Below, in pieces: positions 1 to 8,004 of a stretch of DNA of 21,591 bases; within the stretch, counting starts at the first letter, position 1, and every line of letters starts with the position of its first letter. The notes under the pieces are model-generated. The model saw nothing but the letters and a program-made list of their open reading frames with translations. It did not search any database and was not told the DNA's origin. The translations under genes and the position numbers were made by a program. Source of the stretch: Dokdonella_A sp040002595 (lineage in GTDB: Bacteria > Pseudomonadota > Gammaproteobacteria > Xanthomonadales > Rhodanobacteraceae); the NCBI GenBank assembly GCA_040002595.1, contig JBDUED010000022.1, forward strand, positions 1 through 21,591. Reading direction: 5' to 3'.

Positions 1-1181
1 GCGAACATGTCGGTGCGGTTGCGCGTGATGCCGTGCTGGAAGATCACCAGCGGCCAGCCCGCCGCAGGCTTGGTCTTGCCGGAATTTGCATTGGGCAGGG
101 TCAGCAGCAACGGCACGGTCTGGGTCGAGGTCGCGACCGGGAACGGATTGCACGCGGTCAGATTGGTCGAGGTGGGATCGAGTCCGAACGGCGCGCACTG
201 CGCAATGTATGCGCCCGGCGCGGCATGCCAGAAGCCGGTCAGCGGGGCGGTCGGATTGTCGGCAGTCGGCGCGGACAGATAGTAGGGCAGATTGATCGTG
301 CCGATGTAGATGTCGGCCACCGGCGGCAACCCTACGCCGAGATCGGCAAGCGTCTTGCCGGTCGGCGCGACGTGCGTCGTAGTCGGCGGCGAAGCGGCAA
401 TCACGCTTTCGATCGCCTGCAAGGTGACGGTGATGTTCTGCGTGGTGGCGACCCAGCTCATCGCGATCGAATGCGGATCGATGCCGACCGAGGCCGCTGC
501 AGCCTGCTGCGAATTGGTCAATTGACGCAGCGGTTCCAGCGCGCAAGCCTGCGAATCGGGCAACGCAGGCAAGGTCGAATGGCCACCCACGCACAACGGA
601 CTGGTTCTCTGCGACAGCAGGAAAGTCAATGTCGAACGTATGGCATCGCCGCTCGTATCCTTGATGCCGTTGGTGACCACGGCCATGTACGATGTGCGCT
701 GCTTGAGCGGCGCCGTGGGCACAATGGCCAAGGTGCGGCCGCTGGCGTCGGACGGCGCCAGTGCGGTGACGAATTCCTGCGGTGAGGCCAGTTCGCGCAC
801 GATGCCGGTGACGCCGCCGCCCGGACCGCTCAAGGTGACTTCAAACATGCGCACGTTGCCGGCCAGTGAAGTCGGATCGACCGGCGCGGTAAACACCATC
901 GACCACGGCGCCGAGGTACTGAAGCCATCGAGCGCGTTCAGCGCAACCTGCGGGTCGGCGTAGTTGTTCGGATTGGCAACCGGGATGTTCAAGGTCAGGT
1001 CGGTGCTGCCGGCGAGCAACAAATTGTTCGGGAACGGAATGGTGCTGTGCGCTGGATCGAAATTCGCGCGCGTGTGGAATTTGACCGGCGCGGTGTAGTC
1101 GTACGCGTAGGCGTCGTGGAATGCGAATGTGGCAAACAACGAAGCAGCGACGGCTGCGGTCGTAATCAGTCGAAACTGCAT
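1..1181 (-). CDS. Secreted lipase of the VolA/Pla-1/cef type, N-terminal part (runs off left edge)
   Basis: The minus strand is open from an ATG at 1181 to the left edge (393 codons seen, no stop). Residues 1-26 form a signal peptide ending in A-Y-A, so the protein is exported. The following segment is rich in Pro/Thr/Val/Ala with Ig-like character, including a VFTAPVDPTSL stretch and an N-terminal VKFHTRANFDPAHSTIPFPN stretch typical of the virulence-factor lipase N-terminal domain. At the edge the sequence reads VIFQHGITRNRTDMF, with His383-Gly384 in the usual oxyanion-hole position of an alpha/beta hydrolase. The GxSxG nucleophile and the rest of the triad would lie outside the window. The start is supported by AGAGGGG seven bases upstream. 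Lipase/esterase is the likely activity; the substrate cannot be told from this part. Confidence 0.75.
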   Translation of the reverse strand, partial: MQFRLITTAAVAASLFATFAFHDAYAYDYTAPVKFHTRANFDPAHSTIPFPNNLLLAGSTDLTLNIPVANPNNYADPQVALNALDGFSTSAPWSMVFTAPVDPTSLAGNVRMFEVTLSGPGGGVTGIVRELASPQEFVTALAPSDASGRTLAIVPTAPLKQRTSYMAVVTNGIKDTSGDAIRSTLTFLLSQRTSPLCVGGHSTLPALPDSQACALEPLRQLTNSQQAAAASVGIDPHSIAMSWVATTQNITVTLQAIESVIAASPPTTTHVAPTGKTLADLGVGLPPVADIYIGTINLPYYLSAPTADNPTAPLTGFWHAAPGAYIAQCAPFGLDPTSTNLTACNPFPVATSTQTVPLLLTLPNANSGKTKPAAGWPLVIFQHGITRNRTDMF

Positions 1182-1241
1182 GGGACTGCCCCTCTGGATG
1201 ATGGCGACCAGGAATTTTTCTGTCGGATTGAACGCCGTCGC

Positions 1242-1271
1242 ATCTTAGGTCGTTCAAACGATCGTTGGCAA
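1242..1271 (-). promoter_or_regulatory. Candidate sigma70-type promoter of the lipase gene
   Basis: Read on the minus strand, TTGCCA (1271-1266) matches the -35 consensus in five of six positions and TAAGAT (1247-1242) the -10 in four of six, with an 18-base spacer. It would start transcription near 1235, about 54 bases before the lipase ATG. This is a pattern match only. Confidence 0.4.
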
Positions 1272-1358
1272 CGCTGCACTGCGGCGAGAGTGGCCTGATT
1301 ACACACTACCGCAGCGCAGCAAAAGGCGCGGAACGCATGCGGGTCAATGCAATGACGA

Positions 1359-2120
1359 CTATTTGCGATTTATCTGCAGCAGATCGAGTGGGTGCCCGTT
1401 GGGACCGCGTATATCGCGCTGCAACTCGTATAGGCGCACGATCGACGGACACAACGTCTGGATCTGCGGCCGCAAGGCCTGCATGCGCCGTTCGATGCGC
1501 TTCTGAAAACCGTCGGCCAGATGCGCGGCACGGTCGCGCAGGGTGGCAGCCGCATCGAGATCGCCTGTTAGCGCCGCGCTCACAGCCTGCGTGCCGAGAT
1601 CAGCGGCAAGCAAAGGCACGATATCCGCGGCGACATCGTCGGCGTAGCTATCGAAGGCGCCGCCTTGCCAGTCGTGCGTGCTGTTGCTCACCGCAATGCG
1701 CCGCTTCAGATCAGCCGCGTGCGACGCCAGTCGATGGTCGAGTTCTGACTGCGTGTCTGCGGTCAGATCGAGCGCAGCGGTTTCCGCCCGTACCGCCTGT
1801 GTGGCGAGATCGACGCCGCGTTCGCCGACACTGCGCGCTTTGGGCAACACATCGCGCAGCTCACGCTCGAACAGAACCAACCGATCGCTGTCTTCCGTGT
1901 TCACGTGCGCCTGCGCGCCGTCGATCAAGAGCTTGCCGGCGCGCAACTCGATCCGTCGCGGTGCCGGATCGGCGCGATCAAACAGCAGCGTACCCGGCGC
2001 GATGGTCAGATCGTAACTGCTGCTCGCATGGCAGGCGTTCGCCAGTTCCTGTGCATGGACTGCACCGCCCACAGCGAGTGCGAAAGAGAATGCCGCGACC
2101 AGAAAAGTCTTCGATGCCAT
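1359..2120 (-). CDS. YggN-like periplasmic protein, DUF2884 family
   Basis: 253 residues. Residues 1-23 are a signal peptide (hydrophobic core, then VHA-QE), so the protein is periplasmic or envelope-associated. The start of the mature part (CHASSSYDLTIAPGTLLFD), the 'RIELRAGKLLIDGA' and 'DRLVLFERELRDVLP' stretches and the long helical, Ala/Asp-rich C-terminal half resemble the DUF2884 (YggN) family, whose function is unknown. AGGA lies seven bases before the ATG. The length fits the family. It lies between the SDR and the lipase on the same strand, 133 and 177 bases from each, so it may be a separate transcription unit. Confidence 0.75.
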   Translation of the reverse strand: MASKTFLVAAFSFALAVGGAVHAQELANACHASSSYDLTIAPGTLLFDRADPAPRRIELRAGKLLIDGAQAHVNTEDSDRLVLFERELRDVLPKARSVGERGVDLATQAVRAETAALDLTADTQSELDHRLASHAADLKRRIAVSNSTHDWQGGAFDSYADDVAADIVPLLAADLGTQAVSAALTGDLDAAATLRDRAAHLADGFQKRIERRMQALRPQIQTLCPSIVRLYELQRDIRGPNGHPLDLLQINRK

Positions 2121-2209
2121 GGAAACGTCCTGCTAGTACGTAGCGCACAGCATTGCCGATGACACACCAGCGTGCGCTGAATAGGGCGCATGCACGAAGG
2201 GGCAAGCGA

Positions 2210-2228
2210 ATTTTCCTTTGAGGAAAAT
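2210..2228. repeat. AT-rich perfect 8-bp dyad, 3-base centre
   Basis: ATTTTCCT and AGGAAAAT flank TTG exactly. The dyad sits in the 133-bp gap between the SDR stop (2254) and the DUF2884 start (2120). No U-tract follows on either strand, so it does not look like an ordinary terminator. It could be an operator or a weak hairpin in the leader of the DUF2884 gene. Confidence 0.4.
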
Positions 2229-2253
2229 CGGGGGTGGCCTGCAACCGATGCAA

Positions 2254-3123
2254 TCAGCGCGTTGGCGCCGCCGTCCACGACGCGGAAGTGGGATGAAACG
2301 GGCGAGGCGCCCAGCCAAAGTCGGCGATCGCGGCGGAGTGATCGACAACGAGATCGCGGGTAAGGCGTTCGAGCGCAGCAGGACGTAGCCCCGGGAACCT
2401 CGGGCGCCGCGCGACCTTGATCAAGGCACGCGCCACGCCGAGCGGTATCGGCAGCGGCACACTCCAGGTCGCCAGCGATGCATGCACGCGTTCGAGCATC
2501 GCGCTGAAGGAAAGCTGCTCGCCACCACCTAGCGGATAGATATGCGCAGCCGTTTGCGGATGGGTGAGCACGCCGAGGCACGCAGCGGCCAGATCATCCG
2601 CGTGCACCGGTTGACGCAACCCGTGCGCGCCAGCGATGCGTGGAAACGCGTGCCAGCGCTGGGCAAAGTGCGCAATCGGCGTCAGGCTGCGATCGATACC
2701 CGCACCGTAAATCAAGGTTGGTCGCAGGATCGTCCATGCGCAACCGCGCGCATCGGCAGCGCCGATCAGCGTGCACTCTGCCTGTTGCAGGCGATCGGCC
2801 AACGCGCGTTCGTCTGCATCGCTCGAGCCACGCTTGGTGTCCACACTCATCGAACCGAAGGCAATCACGCGCGGTGCCCCGGCGATATCCGCGCGAGCAA
2901 ACCAGCGCGCAAACGCGTCCAGCGGACCCAGACTGAAAATTGCCTCCAGCACAGGCAACGGCGGCGGCGGGGAATCGAGATCGCCGACTTCCCAACGCAG
3001 GTGTGGATCGACGCTCGCGCGGGGCGCGCGACTGACAGCCAGAACATCGTGCCCCGCAGCGAGCAGACGCGGCAGCGCGAAGCGCCCGATCGCGCCACTC
3101 GCGCCAATTACCATGACCGACAC
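2254..3123 (-). CDS. Atypical SDR / NAD(P)-dependent epimerase-dehydratase-like protein
   Basis: 289 residues. Residues 1-14 carry a Rossmann beta strand and the dinucleotide loop GASGAIG, as in extended and atypical short-chain dehydrogenases. 'RVIAFGSMSVDT' and 'WTILRPTLIYGAG' are the usual NAD-epimerase landmarks, and 'QPVHADDLAAAC' matches the conserved segment after the substrate site. The Tyr-x-x-x-Lys pair expected after the serine motif is not visible: where it should lie there is only an acidic, alanine-rich stretch. It is therefore probably an atypical SDR that binds NAD(P) but may not be a classical oxidoreductase. The GTG start at 3123 lies six bases after the upstream stop; an in-frame ATG at 3114 is an alternative. 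It is probably cotranscribed with the membrane protein at 3130-3723. Confidence 0.8.
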   Translation of the reverse strand: MSVMVIGASGAIGRFALPRLLAAGHDVLAVSRAPRASVDPHLRWEVGDLDSPPPPLPVLEAIFSLGPLDAFARWFARADIAGAPRVIAFGSMSVDTKRGSSDADERALADRLQQAECTLIGAADARGCAWTILRPTLIYGAGIDRSLTPIAHFAQRWHAFPRIAGAHGLRQPVHADDLAAACLGVLTHPQTAAHIYPLGGGEQLSFSAMLERVHASLATWSVPLPIPLGVARALIKVARRPRFPGLRPAALERLTRDLVVDHSAAIADFGWAPRPFHPTSASWTAAPTR

Positions 3124-3129
3124 AGGTTT

Positions 3130-3723
3130 TCAGTACGTGTCGTCGTGAGCAGTTGCGGGCGCCACGTCGATCACCGCGTCGTCGATGGCCAGCGCAGGCG
3201 CGGCCGCAGTCGCCGCCTGTGCAGGCAACGCGCGCACATAATCGATCAACGCCTGCACATCATCGACCGGCGAAATCGCCATGATCGGAGCCACGTGCAG
3301 CGGATTTTTCTCCAGCGCCGAGCGCGCCTCGAACAACTTGCGCCGTGCCCCTTCGACGTGGCGCACAAGCTCGTCGAGGCTGGCTTTGTCCGCTCCCAGG
3401 ATCAATTCGACTGGCTGCAGGCAATACTGCACGGCCGCATCGAACTGCCCAACCAGCTTGCGGTAGTCGATCAGGTGTGCGTCCTGCTTCACCAGATTTT
3501 CGCGCACCGATTCGAGCGCCGGATCGAGCCGTGCGACCACGTCACGAAATGGATTGGCGGTCGGCGCCGCTTCGCTATCGTGATCCGCCTGCAACGCGTT
3601 TTCGGCATCGATTTTCGCGTACAGCAGATCCTCCGCATGCGCGTTGGCGGAAGCGAGCCGGCGCCCCAACACGATCGCAAAGCCGATGGCGACAATCGCG
3701 ATTACCCATCCAAGCCATTGCAT
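3130..3723 (-). CDS. Membrane-anchored protein of unknown function
   Basis: 197 residues. I do not recognise the family. Residues 3-20 form one hydrophobic helix with few charges, followed by GRR and a charged, helical region (about 25-150) with heptad-like Leu/Val/Ala spacing, then an Ala/Pro/Asp-rich tail. The shape is a single-pass N-terminal anchor with a soluble, probably cytoplasmic, helical domain. The start is well set by GGGAGG seven bases upstream. It is 116 bases downstream of the E3 gene and six bases upstream of the SDR gene, which suggests a two-gene unit with the SDR. Confidence 0.7.
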   Translation of the reverse strand: MQWLGWVIAIVAIGFAIVLGRRLASANAHAEDLLYAKIDAENALQADHDSEAAPTANPFRDVVARLDPALESVRENLVKQDAHLIDYRKLVGQFDAAVQYCLQPVELILGADKASLDELVRHVEGARRKLFEARSALEKNPLHVAPIMAISPVDDVQALIDYVRALPAQAATAAAPALAIDDAVIDVAPATAHDDTY

Positions 3724-3839
3724 GTGGAATCCTCCCTCTGCATCAACTTCCCATTATGGGTCAGGGCGCGGCTGCGGGCGCAAGTCCCGCGTATGGGCAG
3801 ACCGCTTACGCATGCCTGCAACCTGCCGCCAGGCGCGCC

Positions 3840-5624
3840 CTATTTCCGCTTTGGAATATACAAATCCGTGATGGTGCCTTCGTACACTTCGGCCGCCATG
3901 CCGACCGATTCGCTCAAGGTCGGGTGTGGATGGATGGTCAGCCCGATATCGGCCGCCTCGGCCCCCATCTCGATCGCCAGCGCGACCTCGGCAATCAGGT
4001 CGCCGGCGTTTGGCGCGACAATGCCGCCGCCGATCACGCGATGGGTGGCGTCGTCGAACAGCAGCTTGGTGAAGCCTTCTGTGCGGCCAATGCCGACCGC
4101 GCGACCCGAGGCCGCGTGCGGGAACTTGCCGACGCCGTATTTGATGTTCTGCTTCTTCGCTTCGGTCTCGGTGAGACCGACCCAGGCAATTTCCGGATCG
4201 GTGTAAGCGACGCTCGGAACCACCCGCGCGACGAATTCACTCTTCTGTCCCGCACACACTTCGGCGGCCACTTTGCCTTCATGCGTCGCCTTGTGCGCAA
4301 GCATCGGCTGGCCGACCAGATCACCGATCGCAAAGATGTGCGGCACGTTCGTGCGCATCTGCATGTCGACGGGGATGAAACCACGCTCGGTCACGTTGAC
4401 ACCGGCCTGATCGGCGCCGATCTTGTTGCCATTGGCCGAACGGCCGATCGCAACGAGCACGCGGTCGTAGAGCTGCGGTTGCGGCGCCTTGTCCCCGTCA
4501 AACGTCGCCTTGAGCCCTTTCTTTTCGGCTTCGATCTTGGCGACCTTCACCTTCAGATGGATGCCGGCATAGCGCTTGGCCAACCGCTGCTGCAGCGGAC
4601 GCACCAGATCTGGGTCGGCGCTTGGCATCAGCTGGTCGAGCAGTTCGACCACGGTCACTTCGCTGCCGAGGGCTTCATATACACAGGCCATTTCGAGGCC
4701 GATGATGCCGCCGCCGACGACCAGCAGCTTCTTCGGGATGTCCTTGAGCATCAATGCGTCGGTCGAATCCATCATGCGCGGGTCGTCCCACGGGAAACCT
4801 GGCAGCTTCAGCGCCTGCGATCCGGCCGCAATGATCGCTTTCTCGAAGCGCACGATTTTCCTGCCGCCTTCGCCTTCGACTTCGATCTCGTTTGGCGAGA
4901 TGAATCTGCCGGTACCCTGCACGAGAGTGACCTTGCGTTGCTTGGACATGCTGGCAAGGCCGCCGACCATTTGCGCGACCACCTTGTTCTTGTTTTCACG
5001 CAGCTTGTCGAGATCGATTTTCGGTGAACCGAAGGTGATGCCGATGTCGCTCGCATGCGCGGCTTCATCGATCACGCGCGCCGCATGCAGAAGCGCCTTC
5101 GACGGAATGCAGCCTACATTGAGACAAACGCCGCCAAGCGCCGCGTAACGTTCGATCAGCACGGTGGTCTCACCCAGATCGGCGGCGCGGAATGCAGCGG
5201 TATAGCCACCGGGACCGGAGCCGAGTACGGCGACTTGGCATTCGATATCCGCCCTGCTCGACTCCGCAGCGCTTTTCGGCGCAGCTTTCCGCGCTTCGGG
5301 CGGGAGCGGATCGCGTGCAGCGTTCACTGAGGGTTCGGAAGAGCCGGCAGCATGTCCAGTGGCTGCCACCTGTGCAGACGCAGAGGCCGCCGTCTCGATG
5401 ATCACAACCACCGCACCTTCAGCCACTTCATCGTTTAGCTTTACGCGCACTTCCTTGACCACGCCGGCAACGCTGGCTGGCACTTCCATGGTCGCCTTGT
5501 CCGATTCAAGCGTGACCAGGCCCTGATCCTTGGCGACCGCATCGCCCGGCTTGACCAGAATTTCAATGACCGGCACGCCCTTGAAACTGCCGATGTCGGG
5601 AACTTTGACTTCAACCGTGGCCAC
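3840..5624 (-). CDS. lpdA: Dihydrolipoyl dehydrogenase (E3) with N-terminal lipoyl domain
   Basis: 594 residues from the GTG at 5624. E3 reoxidises dihydrolipoyl groups of the 2-oxoacid dehydrogenase complex, passing electrons through FAD and a disulfide to NAD+. Residues 1-80 are a biotinyl/lipoyl domain with the lipoylated Lys43 in ESDKATMEVP. An Ala/Ser/Pro linker follows to about 125, then the FAD motif GSGPGG (135-140), the redox pair Cys167/Cys172 in GGVCLNVGCIPSK, a second GGGIIG dinucleotide motif, and C-terminal HPHPTLSE with the catalytic His567/Glu572 pair. An ATG exists 18 bases further upstream (5642), but AAGGAG lies inside those extra codons, six bases before the GTG, so the GTG is preferred. 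It follows the E2 gene in the same direction with a gap of 98 bases. Confidence 0.95.
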   Translation of the reverse strand: MATVEVKVPDIGSFKGVPVIEILVKPGDAVAKDQGLVTLESDKATMEVPASVAGVVKEVRVKLNDEVAEGAVVVIIETAASASAQVAATGHAAGSSEPSVNAARDPLPPEARKAAPKSAAESSRADIECQVAVLGSGPGGYTAAFRAADLGETTVLIERYAALGGVCLNVGCIPSKALLHAARVIDEAAHASDIGITFGSPKIDLDKLRENKNKVVAQMVGGLASMSKQRKVTLVQGTGRFISPNEIEVEGEGGRKIVRFEKAIIAAGSQALKLPGFPWDDPRMMDSTDALMLKDIPKKLLVVGGGIIGLEMACVYEALGSEVTVVELLDQLMPSADPDLVRPLQQRLAKRYAGIHLKVKVAKIEAEKKGLKATFDGDKAPQPQLYDRVLVAIGRSANGNKIGADQAGVNVTERGFIPVDMQMRTNVPHIFAIGDLVGQPMLAHKATHEGKVAAEVCAGQKSEFVARVVPSVAYTDPEIAWVGLTETEAKKQNIKYGVGKFPHAASGRAVGIGRTEGFTKLLFDDATHRVIGGGIVAPNAGDLIAEVALAIEMGAEAADIGLTIHPHPTLSESVGMAAEVYEGTITDLYIPKRK

Positions 5625-5722
5625 GTGAAACTCCTTGGACATTTGTTACGCGATGCATCGTTGCGCTAAGGAGACTGAGCGCCATCCGCGCCCAATCGAA
5701 TACATGTGCCGCGTCGTCAGGG

Positions 5723-7144
5723 TCACAGCAACACGCGTCGCATGTCAGCCATTACCTGGCCGAGATAAGCGGTGAAGCGCGCCGCCGAAGCGCCATCGAT
5801 GACGCGATGGTCGTAGCTGAGCGATAGCGGCAGGATCAAACGTGGCTGGAATTTCTCGCCATCCCAGATCGGTTTCAGCGCGGATTTGGATACACCGAGG
5901 ATCGCCACTTCCGGCGCATTGACGATCGGCGTGAATCCTGTGCCGCCAATGCCGCCAAGCGAGGAAATCGAGAAGCAGCCACCGGACATGTCGGCGGGTC
6001 CGAGTTTTCCTTCACGCGCTTTTTTCGCCAGCTCGCTGCTTTCGATTGCGATCTCGATCACGCCTTTCTGGTCCGCATCGCGTACGACCGGCACGACCAA
6101 ACCGTTGGGTGTATCTGCCGCAAATCCGATATGAAAATATTTCTTGAGGATCAGATTCTCGCCACTGCTGTCAAGCGACGCGTTGAAGTCCGGATATTTT
6201 TTCAGCGCCGCGACAACGGCCTTGATCAGAAAGGCAAGCATGGTCAGCTTGATCCCAGCGCCGCCCTTGTCGGATGCGGCGTTCTCCTTGTTGAGTGCGA
6301 CGCGCAGCGCTTCCAGCTCGGTGACATCGGCATCGTCGTGCTGGGTGACGTGTGGAATCATCACCCAGTTGCGCGCGAGATTCGCACCGGAAATTTTCTT
6401 GATCTTCGAGCGCGGCTTTGATTCCACTTCGCCAAACTTCGCGAAATCGACCGTCGGCCAAGGCAGCAAATTGAGACCGCCGCCGACAGCGCCCGTCGCA
6501 GTCCCGCTCGGCACCACGCCGGAAAGAATCTGCTTCACATGACTACGCACATCCTGTTTGGTGATGCGGCCCTTGCGTTCGCTGCCCGCGACGGCCGCCA
6601 GATCGACACCCAGTTCGCGCGCGATCATGCGCACCGCCGGACTCGCATACGGGACCCGATCGGGCATCAGTGAGTTGGCATCGAAAGGCACCGGCGGTGT
6701 GCGCGGTGCGGCGGTTTCGGCGTCAGCGTCAGCGGCAGCCGGCGCCGGTGCGGACGTCGCTGATGCGGGGTCGGTGGCGTTCGCTGCCGAGATTGCCGGC
6801 GCCGATGTGCGCTGCGGTTCTTTTGTTGGCGGCGCGGGAGTCGCTGCGGGCGGGGATTTTTGCGCGTCGGATTTGGTTTCTGCAGCCTCGGCGGACGCCT
6901 TCGCCTCACTCGTTTCGATCAACGCCACCACGAAACCCTCGCCAACCTCGTCGCCGACCTTGACCTTGACTTCCTTGACCACCCCGTCGAACGGTGCCGG
7001 CACTTCCATCGTCGCCTTGTCCGATTCAAGCGTAATCAGACTCTGATCTTTCGTGACCGCGTCGCCAGGCTTCACCAGGACCTCGATCACCGGGACATTG
7101 GTGTAGTTGCCGATATCCGGCACCTTTGCTTCCTGGATGGCCAT
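5723..7144 (-). CDS. aceF: Dihydrolipoyllysine acetyltransferase, E2 of pyruvate dehydrogenase
   Basis: 473 residues. E2 forms the core of the pyruvate dehydrogenase complex and transfers the acetyl group from lipoamide to CoA in the cytoplasm. There is one lipoyl domain (1-78, Lys43 in ESDKATMEVP), a long Ala/Pro/Thr linker (80-155), a peripheral-subunit-binding domain (163-205, with ASPAVRMIARELGVD and GRITKQDV) and a catalytic domain (about 245-473) ending in DHRVIDG, where His446 and Asp450 form the HxxxDG active site. The reading frame is open for 45 codons upstream, but that extension has no domain character and GGAG sits five bases before the ATG at 7144. E. coli AceF has three lipoyl domains; this one has a single domain, with another on E3. 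The E1 gene is not adjacent: upstream lies a divergent GST gene. Confidence 0.95.
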   Translation of the reverse strand: MAIQEAKVPDIGNYTNVPVIEVLVKPGDAVTKDQSLITLESDKATMEVPAPFDGVVKEVKVKVGDEVGEGFVVALIETSEAKASAEAAETKSDAQKSPPAATPAPPTKEPQRTSAPAISAANATDPASATSAPAPAAADADAETAAPRTPPVPFDANSLMPDRVPYASPAVRMIARELGVDLAAVAGSERKGRITKQDVRSHVKQILSGVVPSGTATGAVGGGLNLLPWPTVDFAKFGEVESKPRSKIKKISGANLARNWVMIPHVTQHDDADVTELEALRVALNKENAASDKGGAGIKLTMLAFLIKAVVAALKKYPDFNASLDSSGENLILKKYFHIGFAADTPNGLVVPVVRDADQKGVIEIAIESSELAKKAREGKLGPADMSGGCFSISSLGGIGGTGFTPIVNAPEVAILGVSKSALKPIWDGEKFQPRLILPLSLSYDHRVIDGASAARFTAYLGQVMADMRRVLL

Positions 7145-7308
7145 GCGTGCTCCGAAATCGTGGGGCGGAAAGCGCCAGTTTCGCCGATTTGCCCAGGTCG
7201 CGTCATGCGCAGGGCCGCCGCGGGCGCTGGGACCCGACTGCGCAGCGGCCAATACACCGCTCGACCTGATAGATTTCATGCCCCCGCACCCGTCGCAAGA
7301 GGCCGCGC

Positions 7309-7941
7309 ATGTACGTTCTTTACTATTCGCCTGGCACCGCCAGCATGGCTGTACATCAAACCTTGCTCGAACTTGGCGTGCCGCACGAACTGCGCGAAGT
7401 TGATCTCGACAACCAGCAGCAAAAAAGCCCGGACTACCTGCGCCTCAATCCGAACGGTACGGTACCGACCCTGATCGTCGATGGGGCGCCGGTCTATGAA
7501 TGCGCGGCGCTGCTGTTGCTGCTCGCCGAGCGCCATCCCGAAGCTGAGCTCGCGCCGCTGGCAGGCTCGCCGCACCGCGGGCTGTGGCTGCAGTGGATGC
7601 TGCATCTGGCCAACACGCTGCAACCGGCATTCCGACAATGGTTTTATCCGCAGGATTTTGCCGCGCGCGAACACGAGCCCGAGGCGCGCGAATTTGCGCG
7701 CAAACGCATCGAAGCCGAGTGGAGCCGACTCGACGCGCATCTCGCCGCGCATGGCCCGTACGTGCTGGGGCAGCGAATGGGCATTTTGGATCTCTACGTA
7801 ACCATGCTGATGCGCTGGTCGCGCAACATGCCCAGACCGGCAACCGAGTGGCCTGCGCTGGCGGCGCTGGCGACGAACGTGAAAGCGCGTCCGAGCTGGG
7901 CGCGCTTGTATGAAATCGAACGCCTGAGCGAGTGGGCGTAG
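7309..7941 (+). CDS. Glutathione S-transferase family protein
   Basis: 210 residues. The N-terminal thioredoxin-fold domain (1-80) has YYSPGTASMAVH at the active-site loop, NPNGTVPTLIVDG with the conserved cis-proline (VP), and YECAALLLLLAE, where the glutathione glutamyl contact normally lies. The helical C-terminal domain (90-205) includes GQRMGILDLYVTML, the N-capping box region of GSTs. Aligned with beta-class GstA (K-P-G-A-C-S), the Cys position is Ala11 here and Ser12 is kept, so it is not a typical cysteine-type beta GST. AGAGG lies six bases before the ATG. It is divergent from aceF with 164 bases between the starts. Substrate unknown. Confidence 0.9.
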   Translation: MYVLYYSPGTASMAVHQTLLELGVPHELREVDLDNQQQKSPDYLRLNPNGTVPTLIVDGAPVYECAALLLLLAERHPEAELAPLAGSPHRGLWLQWMLHLANTLQPAFRQWFYPQDFAAREHEPEAREFARKRIEAEWSRLDAHLAAHGPYVLGQRMGILDLYVTMLMRWSRNMPRPATEWPALAALATNVKARPSWARLYEIERLSEWA

Positions 7942-8004
7942 GCGCAAGAACCTTCATCGCGCTCGCCGCCGCCGAGGCGCGCGGTTTTCACCGGCGCGCG
8001 ATGG

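Noticed and set aside
2542..4206. Plus-strand open frame of 554 codons (and one of 560 codons at 3345-5027)
   Set aside because: They lie opposite the SDR, membrane protein and lpdA genes, are very rich in Arg/His/Gln, and show no domain. They are antisense shadows of GC-rich codons.
7145..7279. 45-codon N-terminal extension of aceF
   Set aside because: It has no targeting or domain character, and the lipoyl domain begins at the internal ATG with a proper ribosome binding site.
7978..7998. Imperfect GC hairpin between the GST gene and the minus-strand membrane protein
   Set aside because: The stem has a bulge and there is no U-tract on either side. It is too weak to call a terminator.
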